From: Nigrospora sphaerica
Taxonomy: Eukaryota; Ascomycota; Sordariomycetes; Amphisphaeriales; Apiosporaceae
Assembly: GCA_018287875.1 (NCBI GenBank)
Contig: JAGVVL010000001.1
Coordinates: forward strand, 7,068,001 to 7,132,000
Reading direction: 5' to 3'
Length of the DNA stretch: 64,000 nt
Made by a program: the position numbers and the translations under genes. Below the pieces are notes generated by a model, which did not search any database, was not told the DNA's origin, and saw nothing but the letters and a program-made list of their open reading frames with translations. Of the stretch, positions 23,424-35,304 are shown in pieces (the first letter of the stretch is position 1; each line of letters begins with the position of its first letter).

Positions 23424-24292
23424 GGTGCGCGATGGGGGAGAGGATGCGACGGCCGCTGCGATGGCCGATGGCGTGGCGTGGCGTGGCGTTTCGAGGACGC
23501 GGATGACGGAGGGCAGCACGATCTATTCCATCGGCGGGGAGACGCGGTGCGGGTGCTTTCCCCCAACGGCTGCGCGCGTCCTTTTCTTCTGGCCCAAGCG
23601 ACAGGCAGCTGGAGATGGTGCGGATTTCGTAAGGAGCAGGCGACCGGTGGGTGCCAGTGCGAGCACTGCTGACAGTACGGGAGCTCTGTGCGACGAGACG
23701 CGACCTCTTTTTTTTCTGGGAAGGACCGGGCAGATAAGTTGAAACCCGCAGTAGCTTGAGAAACCTCCGGCCTCTCGGCAAGTATGCACATACATTATGT
23801 ACCTCTGGCATACGTTCGCTGTATGGGCTGTTAGCGGCCTGGAAAGCTTTCAGGTCAGTGCAAGGCCGGTGGGGACGGCAATAATGTCCTTGATTGGTCG
23901 ACGGGGTGCTTCTTTCTAGGTGGCGTGCGCACGCGCTCCCTTCCATATGATGTACGATGTACGCAGATTGTCCCATGTTTGTTAGTGCGTACAATGTACC
24001 CCCATACACGCACTACCACATCCCGTGCTACAGCAGCAGCAGTGTGTAATTTAGGGGCCTCGTCTGGCCAGCTCATCATCGCCAGCCAGCCCGCCCGCCC
24101 GCAAACCTCCCCGGTCGAGCCAGGGAAATTCGAATACATACCTACCTCTTCTTCTGCTTCGTCCATACCAGATCAGCAATAAACAACCCCCATTGCCCAC
24201 CACCGTCCCCCCGCTCCACCGGTCGACGCTTCGCTTCGTTACGCTCCTTCACCCTCTCCCTCTTCGCAACGTTCCGCATACTCTAATCGACA
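23424..24292. promoter_or_regulatory. Divergent promoter region CWC22/DPM2
   Basis: The 870 bases separate the start codons of CWC22 (minus) and DPM2 (plus) and must contain both promoters and leaders. No other gene is supported. The 100 bases before DPM2 are pyrimidine-rich. Confidence 0.6.
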
Positions 24293-24680
24293 ATGGTGCG
24301 CCCCTCTCGTCCTGACCGTCTCCTGCCTTCCTACTGACCGCCCGCGCAGCTTGACAAACTTGTCGGCCTCGCCATGCTTGTGGCCGCCTCCGCCGTCTTT
24401 CTTTACTATACCATATGGACCCTGGCTATGGTACGTCCTCTTGTCCTGCTCCCCCCTCGCGCCGCTGTCGTGCGACTGACTCGTCGCCCAGCCTTTTGTC
24501 GATTCCGACCATCCTCTGCAGAACATCTTTCCGCCGCGCGTCTGGGCCATCCGCATCCCCGTTATCCTGGTGCTTCTTGGCTCCGCCATCGTCGGCTCCT
24601 TCCTGAGCGTCGTCATGATCCGCAGCAACCGAAAGAAGGCTGCCAAGGCCAAGGCTGCCGCCGCGAAGAAGAGGTCGTAG
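24293..24680 (+). CDS. DPM2: Dolichol phosphate-mannose synthase subunit 2 (DPM2)
   Basis: Three exons, 24293-24295 (ATG only), 24350-24430 and 24492-24680, give a 90-residue protein. DPM2 stabilises the catalytic Dpm1 subunit in the ER membrane and supports dolichol-phosphate-mannose synthesis for N-glycans, O-mannose and GPI anchors. In mammals it also associates with the GPI-GlcNAc transferase. Two membrane segments are visible: residues about 5-27 (ending YYTIWTLAM) and about 50-72 (IPVILVLLGSAIVGSFLSVV). The loop PFVDSDHPLQNIFPPR carries the conserved aspartate/proline features of the family, and the tail is Lys/Ala-rich and cytosolic. Size matches the family (about 80-95 residues). The start is fixed by the frame: the only upstream codon that splices in phase is the ATG followed immediately by a GTGCGC donor. 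Confidence 0.9.
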
Positions 24681-25232
24681 ACATCCTCCATTGCCCAACC
24701 TCCGGGGACGTGTTCGCTCGAGACTCGAGGGGTGCCCTCTGCCCTGAACACCCATAGCGCGACGCCACGCCACGCGAGCCACACGGTACCGAAAGACCAT
24801 GCCTGCTGGCCCCGACGTCTCTCGTCCGAGCCCAGCCCGTCCCAGGCCAAACCCACGGTGACTGCGTACGAGCAGCCGCATCTGAAATGGCTTCATGGTA
24901 TCTATATTGAGTCGAGTACTCTGGTAAGGTCTGATGCGGACTATGTATTGCCTCTATGGGCCTCGTCTGGCCCGGCCCGATAATGCAAGCAATTAATCAA
25001 TCCTCTAATAACCCAAATACCTGATAAATCATGAACGAATGGCCATGTCAAAGATACGTCCCCGGTCCCGATCGTGGCTTTGTGTCTGATCGACGCGCTG
25101 GAAGTATGGGCTGATTCATCTCGACCTTGAGTGTGCGCAAGTGCTCCAGGCGCTGCTACGCCGCCCGGAGCGCCGGCAGCGCAGACGCGTCCTGATATGA
25201 ATGATGCCGCCGGGAAGTGAACCCGTGTGCCA
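24681..25232. other. Convergent 3' intergenic region
   Basis: Lies between the stop codons of DPM2 (plus) and the BCAS3-like gene (minus). No supportable coding frame; presumably both 3' UTRs. Confidence 0.7.
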
Positions 25233-28200
25233 TTACACTCGCTGGTCAGCGAAGTCCAGAATGTCGCAATCATCCTCGAAGAAGCCATCCTCGTCTTCCA
25301 GCGCCCGCTCGCCTCCTCGGCGGCGCCGTGTCGTCACCACGATCTGCTCGTCGTTCCCACCGACTTCCAGCACGCGCTCCATAGCCGATGCTGGCAGAGC
25401 GCGGTGATCGTCGGTGCTGTTGCTGATGTCGTCCTCAATGACGGGCGGCAGTCCAGCATCCACTTTGATAACCTTGATGGCCTGACCGAATGCCCACGCT
25501 GAAGCTTGCCCCGGCAGGCCCAATGCGCCCGACTGGTGGTCGGTCGCCTGTCGCTTTTTCTTGCTCATGGCGGCACGCATGGACCTGTCGTTGTCTTCCA
25601 GCGTTGCCGAATCAACCAGTTGCGTGATGCCGGGGAAAGACGGTGTGGGGGGTGTCGAATCGTACTCGAACAGGGAGACACGTCGGTCCGTGTGGAACGG
25701 CTGGTACGGGGCGCTGGACTCGATCTCAGCCTGCGGGATGGCAGTCTCCGGGCTAAGGTCAGAGGCCGTCAAGCGCGGACGTGGGTTCAAAACCAGCGTG
25801 TTCGCACCCTCGAACTCGGCATTGGCAAGGTCCACGTCTTCCTCCAAGTCGCTGAGGAGCTGTCGGATCGTTGGAGAAATCACGTCGTCGGGCAGATTCT
25901 TGAGTTTATAGTCCTTGTACAGGTTGCCGCGAGGCGGGCGGTGCTTGTCCTTGGCGCTCGGGGGCTTGCGGACCTTGGTCGCAAACACACGCACCGCGCC
26001 GTCGCCCAAGACAGCCAAAGCGTGATGCTTGCGGCCCCTAATCCACGTCACGCACGAGTGGCCGGGGATTACACTGTTCGTAGGGAGGCTGACGCGGTTT
26101 TCACCGTTTTGGCGGAGCTGGTTGATGGCCGTCCCGGCATTACCAAGCGAATGGCTGATGCCTGCAGCTAGGACCTTGCCACCGTAACTGGCGTGGTCCA
26201 TGAGCGACGATGCTGCTTGGGCGTTCGAACTGCTCCGGCGGCGGCGGTTGATCAGGGGGAGCGCGGCGTCGTATGCCGAGCTGAGGGCATTGGAGGCCAT
26301 GGACACGGCCGAGGGAGCATTCTCGGTTGCTCCGGCACCCTGTTCTGGTGCTACGGTTCTTCGGCGAGGCGGTGGCCATGTAAAGGCGCTCGGGGGCAAG
26401 TCCAACAAGTGGACGGTGCCCCTTTCCGTCACCATCGCGGCGCGTTCTCCGTTCGGCATCGTCCAAGCCACGTCAACGATGCGCGCAACCGTCATCCGCG
26501 AAAACTGAGCGATTTGTCTGACCCGGGTAGCGTGTCCACCGGCGGCTTGGGAGTTTTGTAAAGCAGAAGCCTTGCTGTGGTGGATACGCATCAGATCCCA
26601 AACGGTCTGAACATCGCCCTTGCTGCTCGCCGTAAACAAGGACAATCCGGTGGGCGAAAAGGACAGAAAACTGCAGCCAAGGGGGGCTTTGAACGTAGTT
26701 GTATGGTGGGTCGATGCCGTACAGTCCATGGTCTCCAGATCGAGAATTGAAATCAAGCTGGGGTCTTTAGTAACGGCCTGGCCAGATACCCCATACGTCG
26801 GGGGGAACTGGGCTGCATCGGACCGGCCCGGAAACGCTGGACGCCAAGGCGGCGACCCAACTGGAGCAGTCCGCGATGACATCTGCGGGTTTGGTTGTTT
26901 CCAGTAGTTGTTCCAAAGCTGCATTCCCTGTTTGGATACCCATCGGGCGCCTTGGATGACCTCTTGCGTAGTCTCTCTCATGATGCGGTTCATGACGCCG
27001 TCGGAGATTGGCTGATCGACGTCCAGATTCTCGCTGGGCAGAACGGGCGAGGTCAAAGTTGCCAGGCCCGGTGGCCTCCCCTCTATGGGAAAACCAACGA
27101 CCGCGTTCAGAGCGATTTGGGAGGACGGCGCGGGTGGGCAGTACGCCAACCAGCGGCCACGCATCGCAACGATGGGCGTCTGGGGGCTGGGGCGGACTGC
27201 GCTGGCGCGCCGAGGCTGGTCCTCCTCGGTTGCCGCGTCATTCCTGTACGCATGCTGCAGACTCGTCCAGATCTTTCCTAGGCAACGGAACGCTATCCCC
27301 GCCTCAGGACGGCCTTTGGCCTGTCGATACAACCAGCACTCGCCCGTAACCCCCGATGCAACGACAATGGTCCCACTGTCCACATGGATCTGGAAGGCGC
27401 CAGTGGGAGGTGGCCGTTTGGGGATGGGGTTCTGGACAGAGGTCTTGACTGGAATCCGCGGTGCTTGAAGCAACGAGCAGATAAGACTGCTGGTCCGGAG
27501 GGAATACACTTCGACGGTCGTCTGGTAAGCATCGATGGTCGGCAGCACCTTGGCACCACCCGTGAGGCGCGGGTTAGCGTCCGATTGCGGAGTATTGATG
27601 CCATCCGAGTTGGGACTGGCGTTGGTATCACCCTGCGTTTCGACCGAAGAATCCGACGTCACAGAAGTCACAACCGGGCCGTGGACAACAACTGCCACCA
27701 AAGGGAAGAGGGCTTGGTGGTCAGTAGTACTGGTCCAGGGGAGAATCTTGGCATTGTAGACACCTCCCCGCAGCCCTTTCAAGCATGTCAAAAGCTCCGC
27801 ACCACGTTTCGTGACCGAATAGACGTCCAAACCGCCTTCGTAGCCGGCAAGGACCACGTTGTTGCCGCCCGAGTGGTTGGTGACATGGGGGCTTTGCAGA
27901 GTATCAAAGCCAAAATGGTAGCCCCTCTCGCCGGCCTTGAGGCCGGGCTTGGGCTCCAAGTCGAAGTCAAGCTCCGGGGGACCGTAGAAGTGAGCCTGCG
28001 GCTGGTGCGGCAGAGGCGTGTGGGCCCCACCCCGAGCTTGAAGATACGGGGAGTGCATGGAGCTTCTGCGGGCACCCGAGGGCGAAGAAGCCTGGGACCG
28101 GAAGTCGCTAGCCGAGAACTGGGCGTCGTTATGGAAGCTCAAGGGGCGACGGGAGCCAGTAGGTGGAGAAGCAGAAGAGGGCGTGAAGTTATTAGCATAA

Positions 28201-28830
28201 GGCCTCTGCTGGACCCAGGGCTGCGAAGGGACCCTCTGGTCTTCATACGACGACGGCTGCGTCGGCGGTGATTCACCCATGATGCTGATTAAGTTGGGCG
28301 AGCCAGCGAGGGCGCCGTGGTGTCGAGCCCAGTCACTTAGACTGGGAGCGGTGCTCGTGGCAACCGAGGTCCCCGAGACAGCGTCCAGCAGCGGCGAAAG
28401 AGTGGCCGTGTCACGGTGACTCGCGGGGATCGTCGTGGGAACAGCCGTGGGCTTCATCTCCGGCGTCGGCACCGGACTGGGAGGAGACTCGGCCGGAGAG
28501 GGCACGTCTTTAGCCGCGCCGGCATTCCTGTAGGACGAAGCAACCAAGTCAGCGACCGATCCGATGCAAAGTCGTGGCGAACGCCACCGCTACCGGGACC
28601 TGGCACGCCCGGCAGAATGTCATCAAGCGGTTTCATCGGGGGACAACGCACGGGAACTTGGCAGCATGTTTAGTCACGGCCGCAACCACGCCACCACCGT
28701 CTTTGGCATTCTTGTCCTTCTTCTTTGAACCTGTATCGGTAGCCGTGCTCGTAAGCTTCTGCTTTTGTTTGCGGCCCCGTTGCATCGACGAGGGAGCCGG
28801 TGAGGTATCGCGGGCCAACGAACCAGGCAT
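25233..28830 (-). CDS. BCAS3-like WD40 repeat protein
   Basis: Two exons on the minus strand (28652-28830 and 25233-28527; GTGCGT donor, CTGAC branch, CTACAG acceptor) encode about 1157 residues. The first exon is a basic, Lys/Ser-rich leader, followed by a 200-residue disordered Ser/Pro-rich region. WD40-like blades begin near residue 260 (VVLAGYEGGLDVYSV, then VYNAKILPW) and continue through FLSFSPTGLSLFTASSKGDVQ, a PROPPIN-like blade that includes VWDLMRI. Later blades include VDVAWTMPNGERAAMVTERG and HHALAVLGDGAVRVFA. This arrangement matches the fungal BCAS3 family, whose animal member works with PHAF1 at the phagophore by binding phosphoinositides. The function in fungi is inferred only. 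The C-terminal 200 residues are acidic and disordered. Confidence 0.8.
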
Positions 28831-30983
28831 TCAAATGAGCGTAGGGGACTGCTGGGGCAGCTGTCTGCTTGCCCAGCAGATGAGCTCGGGGGGAGCTCAG
28901 GACGGAGACGTAGGCCGCGGTACGCAGGTCGCCGGGACACTTAGCCAGAAACTGCCCGTTGTATGCTCGGGGCCGGCGAGGATGGACGTGGTGCGGAATG
29001 ATGGGGTATACGTGGTAGTGGAAAGGTCGAGGGTTGTCCGAGGACCGGCGCCGCCGTACGCGCTCGAGGGAAGGGCGAGCGGGATGATGAGGGGGGAGCA
29101 CCAGGCAGCTAACAAGGTCCTCGTTTTGCTGCACCCGCCAAGACAGTATGTACAAAGGGGTCCTGGCGAGACGAATGAGCGGATATAGACGGCGCAGCCG
29201 AACAGATTATCTATTGGTTTCGTATACTCCTGTCGTAGAGTGGGCAATGAACGGGATTCACAAGCCGGCGTCGCGAGGTTTGTGAGGGGCGGGTTGGCGT
29301 AGATGGAAATGCAGTGAGTAGGAAGGAGGAAGTCCAGAGAAGGAGAACGACAAGTCGGGGCTCCCAGTACGGCGGGAAGCAACAAAGCGATCTAGATAGG
29401 AGGACTGAATGGGATGGGAAACGATAGGATGGCCGTGATGGGTGGGTGGGTGGCCGGGAAGCTGGGTTGAGGTCAGACGGAGCAGCGCACGAGGTCCCAC
29501 GGCTCCAGGGTAAACAGGTGACTCGGAACGCCAGGCGAGCGAGGGGCAACTCGGCGGCCGGCGTACTAGGATCTGGCTGCTACGATAGGAGGGGGGCGGG
29601 GCTTCGCGATAGCCGGCTTCTAAGAATGGATGAATGGGGCAGGTCTTTGTTTCTCTACGTGTGTACGAATAGTGGACGTAGCGAGATACTTGCTGATGAT
29701 GGGCACGAAAGGGGAGTAGTAGGAAGGGGATCAGCCTGACTGGCTCACAGGACCAGTGAGTAGGTAAGTACTAAGGGGGGGAGATGATGAGGACAACACG
29801 GATGCGGATGATGAGGATGACGACGGGTTAGGGGAGCGTGGCTGCCGAGCCAGGACCCTGCCCAATTTGGAAGTACCCGGGGGGGGTTTCCTGCTCGAGC
29901 TGCTACCTGGCCGGTACGGGCGTGTACTACCTAGTTTTAGGTTCCAGGTCTATGCACCCCCGTCTGTCTTTCCCTCCCGCCTACGAGCAGCGTGTCTATT
30001 CGCCGAGGCAAGGCGAAGTAGGTAAGGTACTACTAACCTTGGTACCTTACCAAAGAGGTTACGTACGCGTCACTTGCACGGATGAACACACAGGCGAGAC
30101 AGGTGGAAGTCAAGGTAGTGGTGGAAGAGGTAGGGGGCACGATGCGAGGTGATGGGATGCCAGGGTGTATCCGTCGGGCGCCGCCGACCTGGCAGCCCGT
30201 TACCATCCGTGGTCACCCACTCAGTACTAGTGAGCGCCTATCGGTAACTAACCCAACAGGCCCTGGCAATCTTTCAACAAAGCGAGCAACCAGAGGACGG
30301 GATACGGGCTGATCTCCCTCCTGTTTGGCGGTAGCGCGGGGTTAGCATCGACAGAGACGAATGACGCGGCTGGACCCCTCGTTGCCTGCGGGCAGCCAGC
30401 GAAGTAGGATCCTCTCTTCAAAATGGAGGTGCCCCCCGCTACCCACATCTTGCTTACCCAACTGCCATCCGTCCGGCCCTGGTAGGTACCTGGCTTATGT
30501 ATCACCTCTACTGAGTACTGGCTCGGACAGGTAGGTAGGGCGTCCAATCCAGATAGATAACCGCGCCAGGTTGGCCCGCATCGGGGGCTTATCGCGTGTA
30601 TCCAGGGATGGTCGATGGGAGGTGATGGGACGTCTTGGAGGTCATGGTACCATCCCCCACCCCTTTGTCCGAAGCCGGCTTTCGACTTTCGACTTTGCCC
30701 GAGGCCAAGGTCTTACTAATTGCATACTACTGCCTGTACGGCCGAAAAGGGTAAGTATGATATGGTACGGACTCCGGTGTGCACGCAAATGGGCGCCCGC
30801 CTGGAATGGACGAGAACGAGGAACGAGCTGGGGGCGCGCGATCATCCAAGACCCCACCGACTGAACAGGCGCAACAGCTGGAGGTCACCACATAGCAAGT
30901 ACATAGGTAGTATGTTGTAAGGTATGGTAGAGTAGATACTGCCTAACTTTTACGGGCTACCTAGGTACTGCGTTAACGCGCCG

Positions 30984-31000
30984 TGAGAGAGAGAGAGAGA

Positions 31001-31055
<55 letters not shown>
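30984..31055. repeat. (GA)n-(GT)n-(GA)n compound microsatellite
   Basis: About 70 bases: a GA block, a GT block of about eleven units, then a second GA block of about sixteen units. Confidence 0.95.
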
Positions 31056-31058
<3 letters not shown>

Positions 31059-32626
31059 CTGCTTTTGCTGCACCCGCAACGCCCCATGCAGGTACCGTAC
31101 TGGTGACTCTCTCTCGGGAAAGGAGGCCTGCGACGAACAAAAAAAGTTGGAGCGCTTCCACTCGCCTGTTCCGGACAGCCCTTTTCCCTCTCACCGCGCC
31201 TCAGCTCGGCCTAAGTCAACGAGGCGCGTGTCCGGCATGATGCCTGCGGCTGCTCCCTCCTGCGAATGGGGGGGTAGGACCAAGTCAGATGATACCAACA
31301 GGCTGGCTGTCTGACGTAGCCGTCAGGGCGGCATGTTCTGGAATTGCCCGCGGCGCGCCTTTACCGTCTGTAAGCGTTCGGGTGCAGCGTAAAGCGGTAC
31401 TACTACAGCTACCTACCTGGACGCACCTCTACTTCGTGATTAAGAGGAAATCCCACGCCATCCATACCACATCCAAAATACACGAATCCTGGAAACACCC
31501 GAGGTCGGCGTGACCAGCACCGACTTCTCCCGCTTGGAATGTACAGCCTTATTCACGCTCCGTTCGCTCACCTGGCAAACCTGGGTTGTCCGTCTGCTGC
31601 ACTTGACCGCTTCCTCCCCTGGGCCGACAGTCCGCGACTATTTCCTTCGTATGTCGGATGGGGAGGGTACCGGAGGATCCGTGCAGGGTTCCCAAGCAAG
31701 CCGGACTACGATCATGAAGGGTCGGCCCCGATGCCCCCGCCGACTTACCGTCCGTTGTGCGAATAGGGAAATCGGTACGGGTAGTATATTCTTGTTTGGT
31801 AAATATACATCGACAAGCATAGCCCAGGGGGCGGATGAAACCGAGCGAGTTCTGCGCCTATGCAGCCCAGTGCTACAATAAAATACTTCTCAGGCCGAGC
31901 CAAGCCTACCCAAGGAAGGAATCTCCGCACATGGACAATTCACCTATTTATTGTACACCATGTCCATGTAGGTTTCCAGCGGCTTCGGCTCGACGGAGCC
32001 CATTGCCGGAGACGTGGCAGCTACCCAGCCTGGAAGCTTGAATCTGGGCCGGCAGCAGCCCGGCACGTCGACTTCTTCTGCTTCTTCTTCTCCTTCTCCT
32101 TCTTCCTCTCCCCTCCTCTATCCATTTGTGAGGCCGGGATTAATGGAATGTCTGTCAGGAGCTGGCTGGTTCCTCCTATATCGAACCCCGTAGGTCCACC
32201 AGAGACCCCGGCAAAGGGAGGCCCCTCAACCCGACAAGGAACGAACGGGTGGGCGTTCCTCGGAGTACATCGCATTAGCCCCTGCATGCGGCTCGGGGCG
32301 CGCGACCTCCACGATACTGAGTCTTTTCCAGGCAGCCGGTACGTACCTGTAGTTTTCCCATACCGAAAGGGAACCTATTTGTCGGATAGCGCGCCGTGGG
32401 GTGGGCAACACCACCATCCATGGGTCGTTACACCGCGCTCTCTTCCTATCTTCACACACATAATGTGGGCATGTACGGACTTCGAGGCGGGCTTGCCCAT
32501 TCACACCTGGACTGAACCGGTGTCACGGGCAATGGCAGTGACGCTGGCAGGTAGCCTCGTCTTTCCTCTATCGGCGGCGCTGGGCAGGCCCTGCGCTTCT
32601 AGGGCAAAAGGGCGCGCGCCTCTGGG

Positions 32627-32646
32627 CCCCCCCCCCCCCCCCCCCC
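32627..32646. repeat. Poly(C) run of 20
   Basis: Twenty consecutive C about 160 bases upstream of the phosphatase start codon, within its probable promoter or leader. It is followed by a short CT repeat. The true length may differ because such runs are hard to sequence. Confidence 0.85.
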
Positions 32647-32805
32647 AAAGGAAGCTCCTAGTACACACGGCTCTCTCTCTCTCTACCATCCCCCCCTTTG
32701 ACCCGCCCCCTCTCCCGCAGTTCCGGACTCAGCCCTTGCCCACGAACGCACCCCCTCTGTCCTGCTTAAACTCGCCCTCCGCTGCCTCGTCCCGCTGGGT
32801 GCGTC

Positions 32806-34380
32806 ATGCTGTCCCGCCTGCTCCGGCGACCGTCGCGCCGCGCCGTGACAGGGCGCATACGCATAACGCAGCCTCTGCACCCCCAGCAGCGCTTCTTCAC
32901 CGACAAAGCCGGCCCCGGCCGTGCCCGGCCCGCAACTCTCCTCGCCGCGGCTGCGTCTGGTTCCGTCGTTACGTGGGCTTTTGCGCAGTGGACGGCGTCG
33001 TCGGACCGTCGCGAGCAGCAGCCGCGTCCTACTGACCTAGACGCCATTCCCAGCCTCGATGGCCTGGCGTCTCCCACCGCCGTTGACTACGCCCCTCCGC
33101 CCACCCCCCAGGACGTGACGGCGGCGCTCAATGAAGGCGCCTTTTCGTACTCCCGGGGCCACGGCCGGGACAGGATCAAGTACGACGGAGCCTTCCTGGC
33201 CTCCAACTGCCCCTCGGAGGATGCCCATGTCCACGGCCGCATCCCGGCCCCCTTTGGTGACGAGCCGGGCCACGACTGGATGGCCTGGGCCGTTTTCGAC
33301 GGACACTGCGGATGGCAACTGTCGACCCTGCTGGCCAAGCAGTTGATGCCCTTTGTGCAAAAGGCGCTGCAGGACGTCGGGCAGCGTCACCCCGGCCCGC
33401 CGTCCAACGAGGCCATCCACGGCGCCCTCGAGTCGGCCTTCCGGAAACTCGACGACGAGCTGGTGAAGAGCGCCGCGGCCACCATTGACAGCGACCTGAG
33501 GTTTCCCGAGAAGATACGGAGGCTGGAGCCGGCCTTTGCCGGCTCCTGCGCCCTGCTGGTCCTGTACGACCCCGCGGCCCGTTTGCTGCACGTCGCCTCG
33601 ACGGGCGACTGCCGGGCCGTGCTGGGGAAGCCAGCCGCCGACGGCAAGTGGGAACCCGTGGCCTGGACCGAGGACCAGACGGGCGCCACCCCGGCGGAGC
33701 AGGCCCGGATCCAGCAGCAGTTCCCCGACGAGCCCGACATCCTCTCGGGCGGCCGCATCTGGGGCATGCAGCCGGCGCGGACCTTTGGCGACGGCGGCTG
33801 GAAGTGGGACAAGGACCTCCGCGCCCGGCTCCGGAGCGAGTACAACGCCTGCCGGCTGCCCTCGGCCGCCCGCTACCCGCAGTACAAGCAGGGGCCCTAC
33901 CTGACGGCCGCGCCCGTCGTGCAGACGATCCCGCTGCCCGACGCGCCGAGCTGTCTCGTCCTCGCCACCGACGGCCTGTGGGACACGATGCAGTCGGCCC
34001 AGGCCGTCGACCTCGTCGGCCGCTGGGTCGACTGGCAACGGGACCCCAAGGCGGCCCCCCCGACGCCGGCGCCCAGCCTGCCCCCCTCGCTCGGCTCCTT
34101 CTTCTGCTACTACGACGACGAGCACCCGGCGTTTCAGGACCGCAACGCCGCCGTGCACCTCATCCGCAACGGCCTCGGCGGTGCTCACGAGGACATGGTC
34201 AGAGCCGCGCTGGCCTTCAGCAGCCCCATGTCCCGAGACGTCCGGGATGACATGGTAAGCAACGCCTCCCTCCCTCCCCCCGGGAAAGGGCACGCCCCGC
34301 CCACCTATGCTGACTGCTTGAGTACTGCTTACGAAAAAATACAGACCGTGCAAGTAATCTTCTTCGGCGAGAACTCGTGA
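32806..34380 (+). CDS. PTC5: Mitochondrial PP2C phosphatase, pyruvate dehydrogenase phosphatase type
   Basis: Exons 32806-34254 and 34345-34380 encode 494 residues. The first 35 residues are rich in Arg and lack acids, like a mitochondrial presequence, followed by a hydrophobic stretch (about 43-61). PP2C metal-binding signatures are FDGHCGW (about 164-170), STGDCRAVLG and LATDGLWD. Further blocks (WGMQPARTFGDGGWKW, LTAAPVV) match Ptc5-type phosphatases, which dephosphorylate and so activate the pyruvate dehydrogenase E1 subunit in yeast mitochondria. The last intron (GTAAGC donor, ATACAG acceptor) is exactly 90 nt and free of stops. Splicing gives the C-terminus DDMTVQVIFFGENS, the family-like ending, whereas retention would insert 30 residues. 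Start ATG 32806 is the first in the frame and yields the presequence. Related mitochondrial PP2Cs such as Ptc6 are an alternative. Confidence 0.85.
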   Translation: MLSRLLRRPSRRAVTGRIRITQPLHPQQRFFTDKAGPGRARPATLLAAAASGSVVTWAFAQWTASSDRREQQPRPTDLDAIPSLDGLASPTAVDYAPPPTPQDVTAALNEGAFSYSRGHGRDRIKYDGAFLASNCPSEDAHVHGRIPAPFGDEPGHDWMAWAVFDGHCGWQLSTLLAKQLMPFVQKALQDVGQRHPGPPSNEAIHGALESAFRKLDDELVKSAAATIDSDLRFPEKIRRLEPAFAGSCALLVLYDPAARLLHVASTGDCRAVLGKPAADGKWEPVAWTEDQTGATPAEQARIQQQFPDEPDILSGGRIWGMQPARTFGDGGWKWDKDLRARLRSEYNACRLPSAARYPQYKQGPYLTAAPVVQTIPLPDAPSCLVLATDGLWDTMQSAQAVDLVGRWVDWQRDPKAAPPTPAPSLPPSLGSFFCYYDDEHPAFQDRNAAVHLIRNGLGGAHEDMVRAALAFSSPMSRDVRDDMVSNASLPPPGKGHAPPTYADCLSTAYEKIQTVQVIFFGENS

Positions 34381-35304
34381 AATGCATGAGGGGGGCCTGA
34401 ATCTGACGATGGCCTGCTCCTTCCCCGGGAACCTCGAAAGTGCCTCAGGCGCCTGCATTTAGCCATTTGTCGCGCTTCAAGCGCGCGGCATTCACCTCGA
34501 GCGGTTAGGGGCTAGGTGTTTGTAGCGGTCCCACCAATCCTATCATCCTGAACCCGTCGTCGCTGGTAGGATTGTGGCCAAGGTGAACACACGTTAGACA
34601 CCATGTGCTGTGTTCTATTCTGTGCATCTAGTTCGCGCAGGATGTGGAGTCAGACTGTTCAATCCTATGCTGAAGCCCATTATAAACAGTGGTGGCTTAC
34701 ACCAACGCCGTTCCGCCCACCCACTCCCCCTTTTTGCTTTTTTGTGTCCCGAAGATGGTATCTCCCTGAATTTTCCAAATCCAGATCGTCGCAACCCCTT
34801 CGCCTTTGTATTCCGTGACCCTTCTCCCATGTACCCCATAGCCGTACCGAGTCGTCCAAAGGGAAATATCATTACTTGGCCGTGAGCGTGTGCAACGTGT
34901 ACCGCGTGCTACAAGAAAAGGAATGCTGAAAGAGGATTGCTGTGAAACGCATGCGGGACAGCCCGTATGGACCTTCTATTAGGCCCCTCTTGCGTAAAGG
35001 GGGAAGGAGTCTGCAACTCGGCCACACCTATGCAAAGCTCTGGTCGTGATCGCGCAAGCGTGGATCCGGGGTATTCATGTATGAAAATGATTGTATACGA
35101 GCGGATTCGGGGCTGTTTGTATGAACCGCTAGGTGGAAATGCTGTGCAAACACTGGGATATACCCCCGTGATTTTTGGTGCGATACAAAGTCGAGAAAGG
35201 CATATATCGTGGCAGCGGTAGATGCATGTCAAGATATAGCAGAAAGTTCGAGAAGTTCCAAAGAGAATTCCGAGATACGAAAAGGACTCTTCATGGTGTC
35301 GAGT
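34381..35304. other. Convergent 3' intergenic region
   Basis: Lies between the 3' ends of the phosphatase gene (plus) and the pumilio gene (minus). Modestly AT-rich, with only short chance frames. Confidence 0.65.

Larger units (their letters stand above)
28831..32805. other. Divergent intergenic region, microsatellite- and C-run-rich
   Basis: Four kilobases between the starts of the BCAS3-like gene (minus) and the phosphatase gene (plus). The left part is purine-rich on the plus strand, that is, a pyrimidine-rich leader for the minus-strand gene. It includes the compound microsatellite at 30984-31055 and C20 at 32627-32646. No gene is supported; all frames are short and lack domains. Confidence 0.6.

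Noticed and set aside
21735..23672. 645-residue open frame on the plus strand
   Set aside because: Lies antisense to CWC22, has Leu/Gly/Val/Asp-biased composition from GC-rich codons read backwards, and shows no domain. CWC22 has clear MIF4G and MA3 domains.
33037..34458. 473-residue open frame on the minus strand
   Set aside because: Antisense to the PP2C phosphatase, without recognisable motifs.
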